A stretch of DNA of 64,000 nt from Trichomonas vaginalis G3 (GCF_026262505.1 NC_067207.1:6766252-6830251), one strand, 5' to 3'. Shown: positions 49,191-61,566, numbered from the stretch's first letter. Numbers and translations: made by a program. The notes: generated from the letters alone by a model not told the origin.

Positions 49191-49530
49191 GATCAGAACC
49201 TTATGAATAGGCCTATCATACAGACATTTACAGCAAACAACATTTCCGGTTTGTCCACATCTGTTTCGCCTTTCTTCAGTTTTTAATAATTTTTTTTTAT
49301 TCTCACATCAAAAACACCCATGCATTCTCTGCTATTTCTGCTCATTGTTCAATTTATCTCTGCATTATCACTCCTGTTGTGGTTTCCATCTTCTCTTTCC
49401 TCTTTGAGGTTTGAGTCTGCAAATTATTCTTCTTCTCTGTCTCACAATTCTCGTTTCATCCTCTTAGAAGCGGCTGTACGCTTTTTCGTTGTCGTTGGAG
49501 GAAGAGTCGATTTCAGGGAACCTCCTCTTA
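49191..49530 (+). other. possible short secreted-protein ORF before ankyrin 3' end
   Basis: An open frame from 49320 encodes MHSLLFLLIVQFISALSLLL, a good signal peptide, followed by Ser/Arg-rich sequence. It ends at 49559 inside the convergent ankyrin gene. It could be a truncated surface-protein 5' end. The region 49191..49319 shows nothing else. Confidence 0.25.
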
Positions 49531-49532
49531 AT

Positions 49533-52365
49533 TTAATCATTTATAGTTGCACCATGTGAAATAAGAAGTTCTGCTAATTCTTTATAATTATAAAATACTG
49601 CATTATTGAGAGCGGTACTTCCAAAATTATTTTTTTCATTGATATTTGCACCATGTTCAATAAAAAATTCTACTAATTCTTTTTTATTAAAAAATGCGGC
49701 GATATTGAGAGCGGTGTTTCCACTTTTATCTTTTTCATTGATATTTGCACCATGTTCAATAAGAAATTTTACTGCTTCTTTTTTATTATAAAATGTTGCA
49801 ATATGGAGAGCGGTGTTTCCATAAATATCTTTTTTCATTGATATTTGCACCATATGAAAGAAGAACTTCTGCTGTTTCTCTTTTATGATTTTCTGTTGCG
49901 ATATGGAGAGCGGTGTTTCCATAAATATCTTTTTCATTGATATTTGCACCATGTTCCATAAGAAATTCTGCTGTTTTGTTTCTATCATATTGTACGGCAA
50001 TATGGAGAGATGTTTTTCCATATTCACCTTTTTCATTAATATTTACACCATGAGAAAGAAGAAGCTCTAATATTTCTTTATAATTATGTTGTGCTGCAAT
50101 ATAGAGAGGAGTTTTTCCATCTTTATCTTTTCCATTGATATTTGCACCATATAAAAGAAGAAGTTCTAATATTTTTTTATGATTATAGTCTGCTGCAATA
50201 TGGAGAGCGGTGTTTCCATAAATATCTTTTTCATTGATATTTGCACCATGTTCCATAAGAAATTCTGCTGTTTTCTTTCTATCATGTAGTGCTGCAATAC
50301 AGAGAGCGGTATTTCCATTATTATCTTTTTCATTGATATTTGAACCATATATAAGAAGAATTTCAGCTACTTCTTTATTATTATTTTCTGTTGCAATATA
50401 GAGAGGAGTTTTTCCATCTTTATCTTTTCCATTGATATTTCCACCTTGTGTAATAAGAAGTTCAATTAAAATTTTTCTATTATGTAATGCTGCAATATGG
50501 AGAGCGGTGTTTCCATGATTATCTTTTTCATTGATATTTGCACCAGATACAAGAAGAACTTCTGCTGTTTCTTTTTTATTATTTTGTGCTGCAATATGGA
50601 GAGCAGTGCTTCCATCTTTATCTCTTTCATTGATATTTGCACTATGTGAAAGAAGAAATTCTGCCATTTCGTTTCTATTAAATTTTGCTGCAATATGGAG
50701 AGCGGTTTTTCCATCATCATCTTTTTCATTGACATTTGCACCATATAAAAGCAGAAGTTCTACAATTTCTTTATTATCATTTTCTGATGCAATATAGAGA
50801 GCGGTTTTTCCATCATCATCTTTTTCATTGACATTTGCACCATAAAAAAGAAGAAGTTCTGCAATTTCTTTATTATTATTTTCTGATGCATAATGAAGAG
50901 CAGTTTTTCCATTTTTATCTTTTTCATTGATATTTGCACCATATAAAAGAAGAAGTTCTGCAATTTCTTTATTATTATTTTCTGATGCATAATGAAGAGC
51001 GGTTTTTCCATCATCATCTTTTTCATTGACATTTGCACCATAAAAAAGAAGAAGTTCTGCAATTTCTTTATTATTATTTTCTGATGCATAATGAAGAGCA
51101 GTTTTTCCATTTTTATCTTTTTCATTGATATTTGCACCATATAAAAGAAGAAGTTCTGCAATTTCGTTATTATCATTTTCTGATGCATAATGAAGAGCGG
51201 TTTTTCCATCATCATCTTTTTCATTGACATTTGCACCATAAAAAAGAAGAAGTTCTGCAATTTCTTTATTATTATTATTTTCTGATGCATAATGAAGAGT
51301 AGTTTTTCCATTTTTATCTCTTTCATTGATATTTGCGCCATATGAAAGAAGAAATTCAACTATAGCTTTATTATTCAATTTTGTGGCGTAATGGAGTGGA
51401 GTCATTTTCTTATTGTCCATGCAATTGACTCTAAATTTATTAGACGAGGCAAGTAATACTCTGCAAATATCAGAATTTTGCGATTTACATGCGAAATGTA
51501 TAATATTCCTATTACGATAATCTGTTTTATCATAAAATTCATTGTTTCTGAGAATATCAATTGTTTGTGGAAATGCTGCACACCATGGAACAATAGAATA
51601 TTTATCCTTCTCGAAAAGCAAAAATACGGCCTTTAAGTTTTGATATTTGATAATATATTTAAAACCATCAGATGTCTTGATGCTTTGAATCCATTGTTCA
51701 AATACGAAATATTTAAATTCAAGGATATATCCAAGCATTTCATTATTATGTGAACTTACAATGTGTTTGAGACAATCAATGTTTATTTCATTATCTTTCA
51801 AACATTCGTTGATAATATCTGTATTTCGGCCAATTATTGAGTAGCAAAGACAATTCTGTGTTTTTTGGCATATTTGATTTGAAAGTAAGAAATGGAAAAT
51901 GTTAACAGATCCAAAATAGGCACATGCTTCAATCAATGATAACTTTATTGAATTGCAATCAAATTGTTTTGACATATCAGGAATTTCAAGAAAATATGGT
52001 TCCTGCTCTATACTTTGTTGGGTAATATACTCCTTGAACTTATCAATTTGGTCATGCATAACTATAAATTCAATTGAATCCTCCATTGGGAATTGTGTAT
52101 CCGAAATTTCATGAAAGTCAGCCCCGATATGTTTGAGTATTCTGATGTAATTCTCTCTAGAAGAATAATTGTATTGAAATGCCATGATGACAATCTTTGT
52201 AAGTCGCTTGATTGAAAGTTGATACTTCGTTATCAAAACGTTTGTTATCATATTGCACATATCTTCAATAGATTCCTCATATTTGATTTGGAAAAGCTTT
52301 TCGAATGCCTCAATAAAGTCTGCATATTGTTTTGAATAGTCTGCGCCAAGTGAACTTTGGATCAT
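49533..52365 (-). pseudogene. large ankyrin-repeat gene with repeat homogenisation and one frameshift
   Basis: Starts MIQSSLGADYSKQYADFIEA. The N-terminal DUF3447-like domain (residues about 1 to 300) is followed by more than 20 ankyrin repeats of the form GKTALHYASENNNKEIAELL. DNA identity between neighbouring 99-bp repeats is so high (50770..51360) that a 198-bp dimer, alternating YGANINEKDKN and YGANVNEKDDD units, is repeated about three times. The frame is lost near 49830..49835, where a T6 run replaces the T5 seen at the same point in other repeats. Past it, four to five further repeats remain in the next frame down to 49533 (ending LISHGATIND). So one base was gained. The gene would be about 950 residues without it. 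Confidence 0.85.
50770..51360 (-). repeat. 198-bp higher-order repeat inside ankyrin gene
   Basis: About six near-identical 99-bp ankyrin units in alternating A/B types, giving about three 198-bp dimers. One unit has an extra Asn codon (ATT repeat at about 51266..51280). This is a sign of recent unequal crossing-over. Confidence 0.85.
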
Positions 52366-53339
52366 TTGATTGCACTTGACAAAAATTTTTATAATAATTT
52401 TTTCTTCAGGTACTGAGGATTAGAGTCCTATGACCATTCTGCAATGGAAATCATGTTACAAATGCTATTTCCATCTTCTTTCTGTATAGCAGATATAGAA
52501 TTTGACGATTTTTTGCGAAATCAAATCTAAAATCTCAAGTATCTTCTTTCTCTACCCGAGTTGCAAATAATAACCTTCTTAAATATGTCGTTGCAATCAA
52601 TGTTTAGTTAGTAGAATTCCAATAAAATACGTATTGATTGAAAATGATGTTGTATTTACAGATCAACAAACTAATATGAACTTAATCTTATATTTTTTGT
52701 AAGATACACGAATATTTATATATGTTTATTCAACAGCTCATTTCTATAAATTTAAACAAATATTAATCGAATTAATAATGATTTGCAGATCCAAACTAAC
52801 ATAAATATTTTTGCATGCTATTACTATTTTAATATCATACATTTATTCACCTGAAATTCCATCGCAAACTTCATAGTGATAAATGTTTGAAAATTTGTTT
52901 TCACTAATGGAAACATTTTGAAATATGACTCTTTGAAATGATTTTGCCATTTAATTGAGCTTCGATATATATGATGAAGCACATAATTTCGTGCAACAAA
53001 CTATTGTAAATTGCCACAATTTCGTGTAATTTTTTGTATGTGTATTATTTCAAATGAAACAAATGGTATCAGCTCTCATGATGATGCGGCTCTTTTCTAA
53101 TAATTCTTTCACGATATTCTGCATTGTGGCCTGAAATTTCAAATATTATTTTCATAATGAATTAATTTTGATTCTGAATTCACTTGAAAAATATCAAATT
53201 CCAAACTGTCACAAAATTTCAATATTATGTTGTATAATGACTGTTTCAATATATGAGAGTGCAGTTTATGTAAAATATATGAACTTAAAATGTAGATACG
53301 AACATTTATATATAAACAAACAAAATGGAAATAGTTATA
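52366..53339. other. intergenic, AT-rich
   Basis: About 970 bases. No gene is supported; open frames near 53168 are AT-rich chance frames. Confidence 0.5.
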
Positions 53340-54329
53340 TTATAGTTCAGTAATCGTGTCTTCATCCGTTTGGATGACAAGATTATCAGTTGATTGTTCA
53401 ACCCGAGAAATTTCTGCTCTTATGCTATCAATTGGATTGTCTAACTCTCTTGTATGCATGTTATTAAGTAAGTCATTCAGTCTATTATTAGATCTTGTTG
53501 GGCAGCAAAAATTAAGATTAATAAACCTAAAAGTGAACAAAAACAAGAATATAGTTATAAATACCCCAAAAATCTCATAAAGAGATTCACGAACTTTTCC
53601 AAATTCTTGCTTAAAGCTGATACATTGAGGTTCTAAAACATCATGCCATAATGTAGTATTTTCTCGGACGATATCATCGAGGTCGTTAATAATTTCAGCC
53701 GAGCATGAAGTTTTGTCGATTGAATAATTTAGAGTTGTAAATTGTACATTAAGTTGGAAATTTCGCTTAGAATACAATGATAATCGAACAAAAAATGGCT
53801 GTGTCATCATTACAGAGCATATTGTAGCATTTTGACAAGATATTTTAAGTCTTTTTTTGTTTAACGAACTATCTGTGTAAAATTCTGCAGTGAACGTATC
53901 TTGTCTACTATTTGTATTAAAGGTTATATACTTTTTATTTGAAGATTCAGAAAAAAATAAACATTTTGGTTCAGAATCAGTGAAATTCATCTTATATTTG
54001 TAAGAAAGACCGTAATGATGCATTATACCATTTGATTTGCAGATAGATGAAGGCATTATCCATTGAACTAAGCTTTGTTTCAAATCTGATTTTAAAACTA
54101 GAGGTGAATCTGATACAGAAAAGAAGCGAGTAAAAGAGTTTATAGTATAAGAGGCAAGATTTTGATAGTATCCTTTTGATGCTTCGATCGAATAATAAGG
54201 ATACGACTCTCTGAACGTAAATGCCGATGATTTTTGAAGATCTAATGTATGGTGTTTGTTAGGGAACAGTGTGATTCTATAAAATCCAGGTCTGATAAAA
54301 AAAATTAAAAATAGTACGCTAAAGAACAT
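53340..54329 (-). CDS. type I membrane protein of unknown function (329 aa)
   Basis: Starts MFFSVLFLIFFIRPGFYRIT; hydrophobic residues 1 to 14 act as a signal peptide. The roughly 230-residue extracellular region is Ser/Tyr/Asn-rich with eight or nine Cys. A transmembrane helix follows (IFGVFITIFLFLFTFRFINL), then a cytoplasmic tail of about 60 residues with acidic end (VIQTDEDTITEL). No leucine-rich repeats. It has the same overall layout as the split host gene at 20554..26585, but sequence relatedness is not obvious. The frame is whole. Confidence 0.7.
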   Translation of the reverse strand: MFFSVLFLIFFIRPGFYRITLFPNKHHTLDLQKSSAFTFRESYPYYSIEASKGYYQNLASYTINSFTRFFSVSDSPLVLKSDLKQSLVQWIMPSSICKSNGIMHHYGLSYKYKMNFTDSEPKCLFFSESSNKKYITFNTNSRQDTFTAEFYTDSSLNKKRLKISCQNATICSVMMTQPFFVRLSLYSKRNFQLNVQFTTLNYSIDKTSCSAEIINDLDDIVRENTTLWHDVLEPQCISFKQEFGKVRESLYEIFGVFITIFLFLFTFRFINLNFCCPTRSNNRLNDLLNNMHTRELDNPIDSIRAEISRVEQSTDNLVIQTDEDTITEL

Positions 54330-54548
54330 GATTCAAAAATATATCTGAGTGATAAAGGGTGAATAAAATACTTATTTAATAACATTACGTTCTCACTATT
54401 AACAATATATTTCTTTTGATCTGAATCGGATATTATAAATTTCAACAAAACACAACATTTTCACTTAATTTCATAATATTTCAAAGTGATGATTGTTATC
54501 TAATTCAATCAAAGCAAATATAAAAAATGGCCGTTTTAAATTATTTGA

Positions 54549-56132
54549 ATGGATTGTGATGAGGCAAAATATGTTTATGGTCTAATTCAAGGATTTGCAA
54601 GCAACAAAAGATCTGAGATCAACAATTCCATTTCAAATATAATGATGATTTTTCGCTGTTTAGGTGTAAGAAGAATTTTTAATGAATTAATTCCATTTTT
54701 ATGCAATACTCCAGCATTAACAGAATCAAATTGGTGCAAAATACTGACGGCAATCAAAAGAATCGATTTTTCAAGACTTTCAGATCAAGAAATTATCGAT
54801 TTTATCTCAACATACAAATTAATGCGTGTAGACGGATCACAACATATTAAAAATCAGCTTTCTGATCTTCTTTTTGAAGCAGTTTCTACTATTTCGAAAG
54901 AAAAGATCAGCAAGATTATTTTACCTTTTGTTCTTGACCAATTAGACTCAGAATGGATGCCAGAACAGGCCTACGGTCTTACATTTCTTTCAGTTATCGC
55001 TGAATTTATCGATAATAACCAATTTAATTCAATAATTACAGAAAAAATTAATTTAATTCAATCAGATTCTATTGATGTCAAAAAAGACTTCATACAAATG
55101 ATATCTAATTCTATTCACCAAATACAAAAACCCGTTTTGGATCAAATAATTTCATTAATTGATAAAGAAACAGAATCAAATACCTCAGATTTACTTTCAA
55201 GATCGATAATCGACTTCTTAATTGCATATGTTGATCTTACAGGAGACAGTGAAACAGCAATTGCAATAGGAGACGGACTTTTACATAATGAAAGATTTAT
55301 TATCAGGCAAAACTACATTTCAAGCATTTCAAAACTGTCAAAGAAATATTCTTCATCGATAGAATCCATTTACAGAGAAATTGCTTTTGAATCTGATGTA
55401 GATATCATTGAATCTGCTGCAAAAGAACTTTCCAATTTCACTGAAGTAGAAAACATAAGCGAATACAAGGAAAGATTCGAAGTATTCATAAAGAATCAAG
55501 AACCATGTGTTAGAATAGCAGCAATCTCCTCAATTTGCTCAAAATCGAAAATTCTTGGGTTGGATTTCGTTTCAAAGGCATTACTAGCAGAATTGAATGA
55601 TTCTGAGCAACTAGTTAAGCTGTCTACTATTAATGCTTTGAAAAACTCCGAAATTCCACCTGAAAAAATTTTAGATAAAATTATTGAAGACTATTTTTCA
55701 TTGGGATGGCGTGAAAAAGTTAGTATAGCTCAATTGATGCCTTCTTTGATCGATGATAGTCCTCCTCCAAGGCTACTTCCTGCGTTTTTCATGCTTTTAA
55801 CAGATGATTCGGCCGCTGTAAGGAATTCTGCCGTTCAAACCTCAAACATTCTTGTAAGACTCCTTGATGAAAAATCTCTTTCCGTTTTACTAGTGCAAAT
55901 CTCAAAATTGTCAAATCATCCCGATTATCAAATCCGCCAATCCATTGCAGAGCTCATTGTTGTTGCCGGATTGATAGACCAGTGTCATGATATACTAGAA
56001 CAACTCTCAAAAGACACTGTTTCTAACGTAAGATTAACTATTGCAAAGATCTCACCATATGAAATCAGAAAGCCTCTTAAGAATGATGAAGATGAGGATG
56101 TGAGAGATGCTGCTAATGATATCTTGCACTAA
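54549..56132 (+). CDS. HEAT-repeat protein, PP2A scaffold (A subunit)-like (527 aa)
   Basis: All-helical protein built of paired HEAT-type helices. MMIFRCLGVRRIFNELIPFL matches the first-repeat style of the PP2A A subunit, and LNDSEQLVKLSTINALK, WREKVSIAQLMPSLIDD and VSNVRLTIAKISPYEIRK match later repeats. The PP2A scaffold is usually about 590 residues with 15 repeats; this is shorter and divergent. It would bind a PP2A-type catalytic and a regulatory subunit. The PP1 gene at 29426 is unlikely to be the partner. The frame is whole. No signal or transmembrane segment. Confidence 0.75.
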   Translation: MDCDEAKYVYGLIQGFASNKRSEINNSISNIMMIFRCLGVRRIFNELIPFLCNTPALTESNWCKILTAIKRIDFSRLSDQEIIDFISTYKLMRVDGSQHIKNQLSDLLFEAVSTISKEKISKIILPFVLDQLDSEWMPEQAYGLTFLSVIAEFIDNNQFNSIITEKINLIQSDSIDVKKDFIQMISNSIHQIQKPVLDQIISLIDKETESNTSDLLSRSIIDFLIAYVDLTGDSETAIAIGDGLLHNERFIIRQNYISSISKLSKKYSSSIESIYREIAFESDVDIIESAAKELSNFTEVENISEYKERFEVFIKNQEPCVRIAAISSICSKSKILGLDFVSKALLAELNDSEQLVKLSTINALKNSEIPPEKILDKIIEDYFSLGWREKVSIAQLMPSLIDDSPPPRLLPAFFMLLTDDSAAVRNSAVQTSNILVRLLDEKSLSVLLVQISKLSNHPDYQIRQSIAELIVVAGLIDQCHDILEQLSKDTVSNVRLTIAKISPYEIRKPLKNDEDEDVRDAANDILH

Positions 56133-56498
56133 TTTTTGATTTTTATTATTATTTTGCTTTTGTTGTTTTTGTTTGTAGAAATGATTAAAATATATGAACT
56201 GAATTACTATTTTATGTAAAAATAGCTGCAATAAGCAAAAACAAAACCGATTTTATAAAATTTTATCGAATAATCCATTTTTACGCTTATTTTCAACAAC
56301 AGAAATAACAGGCCGAGGTTAAAACTATGCTAAATAATACAAGAAAATGACAAAAACTATTATTTTTACATGATTTGATTATATTTTTTTCTTCGAATAC
56401 CTAAAATGACTTTGGTTAAAAAGAACCCTATGCAATGGAATTGTTTTCTATTATCAAAAATCAAACGAAGAAAAAAAAAAGAATCCAAACAAATTTTT
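56133..56498. other. intergenic between convergent genes
   Basis: About 365 bases, AT-rich; nothing specific is seen. Confidence 0.4.
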
Positions 56499-58025
56499 TT
56501 AGCAATCCAAACAATATATAAGAATAAAATCGTCAAGTCCCTTAAATTTTTGTGCCTTAAGAGGGTTTTCGGTCAAAAGTTGAACCCTCAAAACATATTT
56601 TCCACCTTCAATGACTTTTGCTTTGAAACCAAAGACTCTCTTCACTCTGTCCATATTATCTTTGAATTCTTGTGGAAATCCTTCTTTAAGAGTGGTTTTA
56701 TCCTTATCTTTTTCAAAATCTTCTAAACTAGCCAAAAACAAGAACGGGCAGTGGATGAATTCATTTTTATATCTGAACTGAACCCAAAAAATCTTTTTAG
56801 TAGATTTTTGATTCGAACTTTTTGTTTCAATAACTTTATATGAAACAAAAGTTCCCAAATCTGACGGTAAAGGTTTGTCACTTGTAAAACAATCTATTAT
56901 ATGATGATCCTTGACAATGCACAAAGGATTTTTCTCAGAAATTTCATTGACAATACTAGAACCGTTCAAATTATCTTTTGGAACACATGTAATGAGGTTC
57001 CTTTTGAATTCTATTGGTAAACCGTTGTTTGTTTGTTTGTAAACTAGAAACGGTTGATAATTCTCATATTGTATGGAAGGTTTTGGAATTTTAGGCTCCA
57101 AAGGTAGGTATAAATACTTGTCTAGCATTTCGTTAACCGTTGAATGCTGAACAAAGTTGTATATATTAGTGTTGTCGAATAAAATTATTCCTGGCATTGA
57201 AAATAGCTGTTGTATTGTTATTTTATCCACTTTATTGTCTTTATCTGTAACTTCTACAAGTCTTTCTCCAGCATGCAATTGTGAAATCGCTTCTGTTTCG
57301 TTCAAATAAATAATTCCAAAAATATAATTGAGATTAGATACATCTTTGAGTTCAAATGTACGTTTCGTTATGCCATGTGTCTCATATTTACCTTCGTTGT
57401 TCTTAACAATTACGTAAAAATATCGATGAAAAACTAAAAATGCAAAAGGAACGAATTTACCCATTTTTTCAATATATTTTTTATCTATCTTTGGTCCAAA
57501 TATTGCTACAAACCTCTTATTTTCATCTGAAAACCATTCATTTGATTCATTATTTTGTGAAGTATCAATAATGTTATACTTTGATTTATTTATGTAAAGA
57601 GTATCGAATATCTTCTGATATGCTCCCATAAAAGCTCTCCATGTATTAGAAAATATGTTGTGAGTATTTTTGAAATCAATAAAAAATTCTTTAAGGTAGT
57701 TTCCTATTGATAGATCAACGCTTGTGATGTTGTGTCGCTGGTAATAAATGTTGTAATTGCAATTATCGATTTGATGCGGATAAAATAATAAAGATGTATC
57801 AGTAATTTCGGATTCATTTATTTCAGGTGAATTTGTGTAATCCATAATGTATCGGTAGACATATGAATATATGTTATCGACATCACCTATGGATTTTATA
57901 AATCTGAGTGTTTTCAACACCAAAGCAGGAGTTATTAAATTGACAATCTGCTCATTGGTCATGTCAAAAGCAGGATAGTAAACTTTATATTCTTCTTTAT
58001 GTTTATTATTTGATATGGATGACAT
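56499..58025 (-). CDS. unknown protein (508 aa)
   Basis: Starts MSSISNNKHKEEYKVYYPAF, with the initiator-like TTTTTTTTAGTTTT directly before it. A globular alpha/beta-looking protein rich in Asn, Tyr and Phe (FVAIFGPKIDKKYIEKMGKF; KIFWVQFRYKNEFIHCPFLF). No signal peptide, transmembrane helix or repeat. I do not recognise a family; it could belong to a lineage-specific one. The frame is whole. Confidence 0.6.
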   Translation of the reverse strand: MSSISNNKHKEEYKVYYPAFDMTNEQIVNLITPALVLKTLRFIKSIGDVDNIYSYVYRYIMDYTNSPEINESEITDTSLLFYPHQIDNCNYNIYYQRHNITSVDLSIGNYLKEFFIDFKNTHNIFSNTWRAFMGAYQKIFDTLYINKSKYNIIDTSQNNESNEWFSDENKRFVAIFGPKIDKKYIEKMGKFVPFAFLVFHRYFYVIVKNNEGKYETHGITKRTFELKDVSNLNYIFGIIYLNETEAISQLHAGERLVEVTDKDNKVDKITIQQLFSMPGIILFDNTNIYNFVQHSTVNEMLDKYLYLPLEPKIPKPSIQYENYQPFLVYKQTNNGLPIEFKRNLITCVPKDNLNGSSIVNEISEKNPLCIVKDHHIIDCFTSDKPLPSDLGTFVSYKVIETKSSNQKSTKKIFWVQFRYKNEFIHCPFLFLASLEDFEKDKDKTTLKEGFPQEFKDNMDRVKRVFGFKAKVIEGGKYVLRVQLLTENPLKAQKFKGLDDFILIYCLDC

Positions 58026-58784
58026 AAAACTAAAAAAAATCCAATTTTTTTTTCAATTCCCCTCTAACAAAGGATGTCGAAAAAACAAAATTGTGGCAAA
58101 TTGACCAATCATTTTACCATATTTAATCGCTTTGTAATGTGACGCGATTACTTTGGAAACCAAGAGGACGAAAACATTGAAATTATTTTGTTATTTTGCT
58201 GAATTATATAAGCTATTTTATATATAAATGAATTGTAGTCTGTCCTCTGATGTTATGAGTCCATCAAGGTTTTCTGATTTGTTTCGTATGACGAAGTATG
58301 AATAACTAAATTTATGCCATAATTTTAAACTTGTACTTTATGAATTCAATATTTTAATAAAACAAGTACGTTGAATCTGTCAGTTAGTTTGTACCCTCCC
58401 TGTTTTAATGAATCACTTTCATTGTTAATTCCATATAGATTTAGAAAATAATAAGTTAACAGGATTTATGTTTTCAGATTCGAACTGATGAACATATAGA
58501 TAAGTCTTCTTACTAGTAAAACAAAACTTGCTTTCAATGTCGTATCAAAATAAATTTTGACTGCTGAGCATCAATGATATTCATATGGTATCGCTTAAAT
58601 ATAGAGTGGAATCAAATCACATGGCTCTCGGATTCAGAATTTTAGTTTTATAATTTTCAGATCCAGGATATATATATATCGCTGGAATCTTGATAGGTGA
58701 TGGCATAACAATCTTGTACTATAGTAATAATTTAAGGGAATACAAAAAATAGCATAGTTCTCATGTTTGCTTACAAGATCTTTA
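58026..58784. other. intergenic, AT-rich
   Basis: About 760 bases. No gene is supported. Confidence 0.5.
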
Positions 58785-61292
58785 GAGAATAGTCGTTGGT
58801 GAAGATTATCTTGATAACGATCGCATACTATTTACAACAGATCGTTGTGTACATGTTATTCTGCGATTATCATGTGAGATTATCTACGGAAACTCCTCAA
58901 ATGGAATATTTGCTTTTGCAGGAAGCAAAAATACCCTATTATCTGTCACGTTTCCGCCAGGCTCTATGCTCAAAACCATCGGTGAACATGCATTCGATAG
59001 TTGTTCAAACCTTTCTTCGATTAATTTCACTAATTGTGAATTCCTAACGGAAATTCAAGGAGGTGCCTTTCAGAATTGTAGACAATTAAGAGAAGTTATA
59101 CTTCCTAAAAATTTGACTGAACTAGCAGGTGGAGTTTTACAAAGCTCTGGGATTACTTATTTAAATATTCCGAATTCAGTGACTCGCATCGGAGCCTATT
59201 GTTGTACTTGGTGTGACCAATTACGCACATTAAATATCGAGCCAGGATCGCATTTAGTTAGCATTGGAACTGTGGCTTTAAATACACAGCTATATCACGA
59301 ATCTTCATCCCGAAGCTAGTTTCAAGCATTGATGCTAGTGCAATAGATGAAATGGGAGAAATTGTTGTTGATCCAGAAAATCAATACTACACATCTGATG
59401 ATAGTATATTATACGGGAAAGGGAAAACCTACTTTATTTTACTATTCAGAAGAAATATAACTTCATTCATAGTTCCTGAAAATATAACATCAATACCATA
59501 TGGATTTTTTAGAAACACAAAATTGAATAATATAACATTCAATTCAAAGCTAAAATCTTTTGGGATATGTGCGTTTCAAAATACATATCTTGTTAATATT
59601 ACCTTTCCTGACTCACTGGTCAGTATTGGAGATGCAGCATTTGCGAACTGTAAGTTTCTAAACACAGTTATTGGTAGTGGGATGACTTCAATTTCTAGAG
59701 AACTATTCAAGTTTTCTAACATCTCAAACATTACTCTCACAGAAAATATCAAGAGCATAGGAATTAATGCATTTCTTGGATGTCCTAATCTAAAAAACAT
59801 CAGAATTCCAATGAGTGTAACATCTATTGAAGGCTCAAGTTTCGATCTCGGCATCAAACTTGAATTTGAAGATGGCTCGCCATTTTATTGTGATAATCAA
59901 AGTCTTCTTTACAATGCTGCTCTCACGAAGATTTTTGCTCGTCTCAGTAATTTAGAAAGCTATGAAATTCCTTCAACAGTTAAATTATTTTCATCTAGAG
60001 TTTTTGCGGGACACACAGGTCTTAAAACAATTAATTTCACATCAGATTCTCAATTAAGTTCAATAAGTTTTGAATTATTTTTTGGTTGCACTAATCTTCA
60101 AGAATTCATTTTTCCAAATACAGTTACTTACATTGCCGAAAATGGGTTTGCAGCCTGTAATTCTTTGAGAGTTATTCATTTACCAGATAATTTAATGGAA
60201 ATTGCTAATAATGGTTTTCGCAATTGTAAAGGTTTAGTTGAGGTCCACTTCAAAAATGGAACAAATATAAAACATTTGACATTTGCAGAATGCACAGCAT
60301 TGGAAACGATAATTTTTGAAGGTTCTCAAGGAACTACACTTGGCCTGTCTTTCCCAGGATGCCCGAATTTGAAGACAGTGATATTTAAAAATATAACATC
60401 TATAGGTAGTTCATGTTTTTCAGAGTGCACTTCATTGAAATTGTTGGATATCCCTCCTACAATCAAATATATTGCTCCTAATGCATTTGCGAAATCAGGA
60501 ATTGAAAACATCACATTTTTAGGAGAGCCTCCAATGACTGTCATTAACACAGATGCATTTAGTAATGCATACAAACTAAGAAACTTGATTCTTCCTCCCA
60601 CAATTCAGGTTATCGGTTCAAATGTGTTTCGATGGACAAAGATCGAGACATTCACAGTTCCACGCGACACTCATACAATTTCAGAATATGGTTTTCATAA
60701 TTGTGTTAATCTCAGTACATTCATCATTGAAAATAATTCTTCATTAATGAATATCAAATTTGCCGCGTTTTCTGGTTGCAAATCTCTTACAACAATCATT
60801 TGTAATGACAGTATGTACTTCACAGTTGAGAATTTTGCTCTTTTCAATAAGAACAAAACAGTTCTAGTTGTATTCCCTCCTGGTTGTCCATGCAAGTTCT
60901 TCTCTGTCCCGATAACTATCCGAGAGATTGAAGCAGGTGCATTCCTCGAATGCAGGAACCTTGTCAACATTCTTATCCCAGACAACTCTGTTCAATACAT
61001 TCGCCGCTATGCATTCTCAGAGTGCACATCTCTGACTCATATCAACATTCCTCTATCAGTCATCGATATCCAACCAAACGCATTCTCTAACTGCATCAAG
61101 CTTATATGCGATGTTGATGTTGAGAATAAGACAGAAGCATTCATTGATAATCTTTATAAAAGGTGTTATCTGAATTTCAATGCTATACGTGAATGTTCAT
61201 TTGTCACATGCAAGAAACCAGAGAACTGTCGATACCATTCTTCGTTTGTTGTTGTTTCACTTACCCAAGGTATAGCACTTGGTCTTTTCTAA
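58785..61292 (+). pseudogene. BspA-like leucine-rich-repeat gene, no start codon and one frameshift
   Basis: TpLRR/BspA-type repeats (LRR_5): IGEHAFDSCSNLSSINFTNC, IGDAAFANCKFLNTVIG, FRNCKGLVEVHFKNG, SFSECTSLKLLDIPPTI and about 20 more. The reading frame starts without ATG near 58788 (EDYLDNDRILFTTDRC), which is typical of the N-terminus of such proteins; the 5' end is missing. At about 59275..59280, one T is lost from a run, so that expected FKYTAIS reads LNTQLYH; the repeats resume in the next frame through 61292. The C-terminus is Cys-rich then hydrophobic (HSSFVVVSLTQGIALGLF) without a full transmembrane tail. BspA proteins are a large surface-protein family in trichomonads. Confidence 0.8.
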
Positions 61293-61566
61293 ACATATTT
61301 TATTGTTTGTTATATTATATATTTTACTTATATATAAATACTATGATCTTAAAGTTAATAATTCGTCACTATATTTCTATAATTTTCCATTAAATATCTT
61401 CTTTTCTCCTTTTATGCGTACCATGTGAATGTGATTTGATGTTTGTTTTGTTTTTCACTTAGATCATTATGTTAAAAAAAACTTAATGGAAGTGTTCATA
61501 ATTATAAAATTGCATGATGAAATCAATTAAAAATATTAAATTTAGGCAAGAAATTGATGTTTTTTA
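61293..61566. other. short intergenic
   Basis: About 270 AT-rich bases between convergent genes; nothing specific. Confidence 0.4.

Noticed and set aside
50760-51359. Second minus-strand ORF with FFFYMVQISMKK repeats
   Set aside because: Frame-shifted shadow of the ankyrin repeat array.
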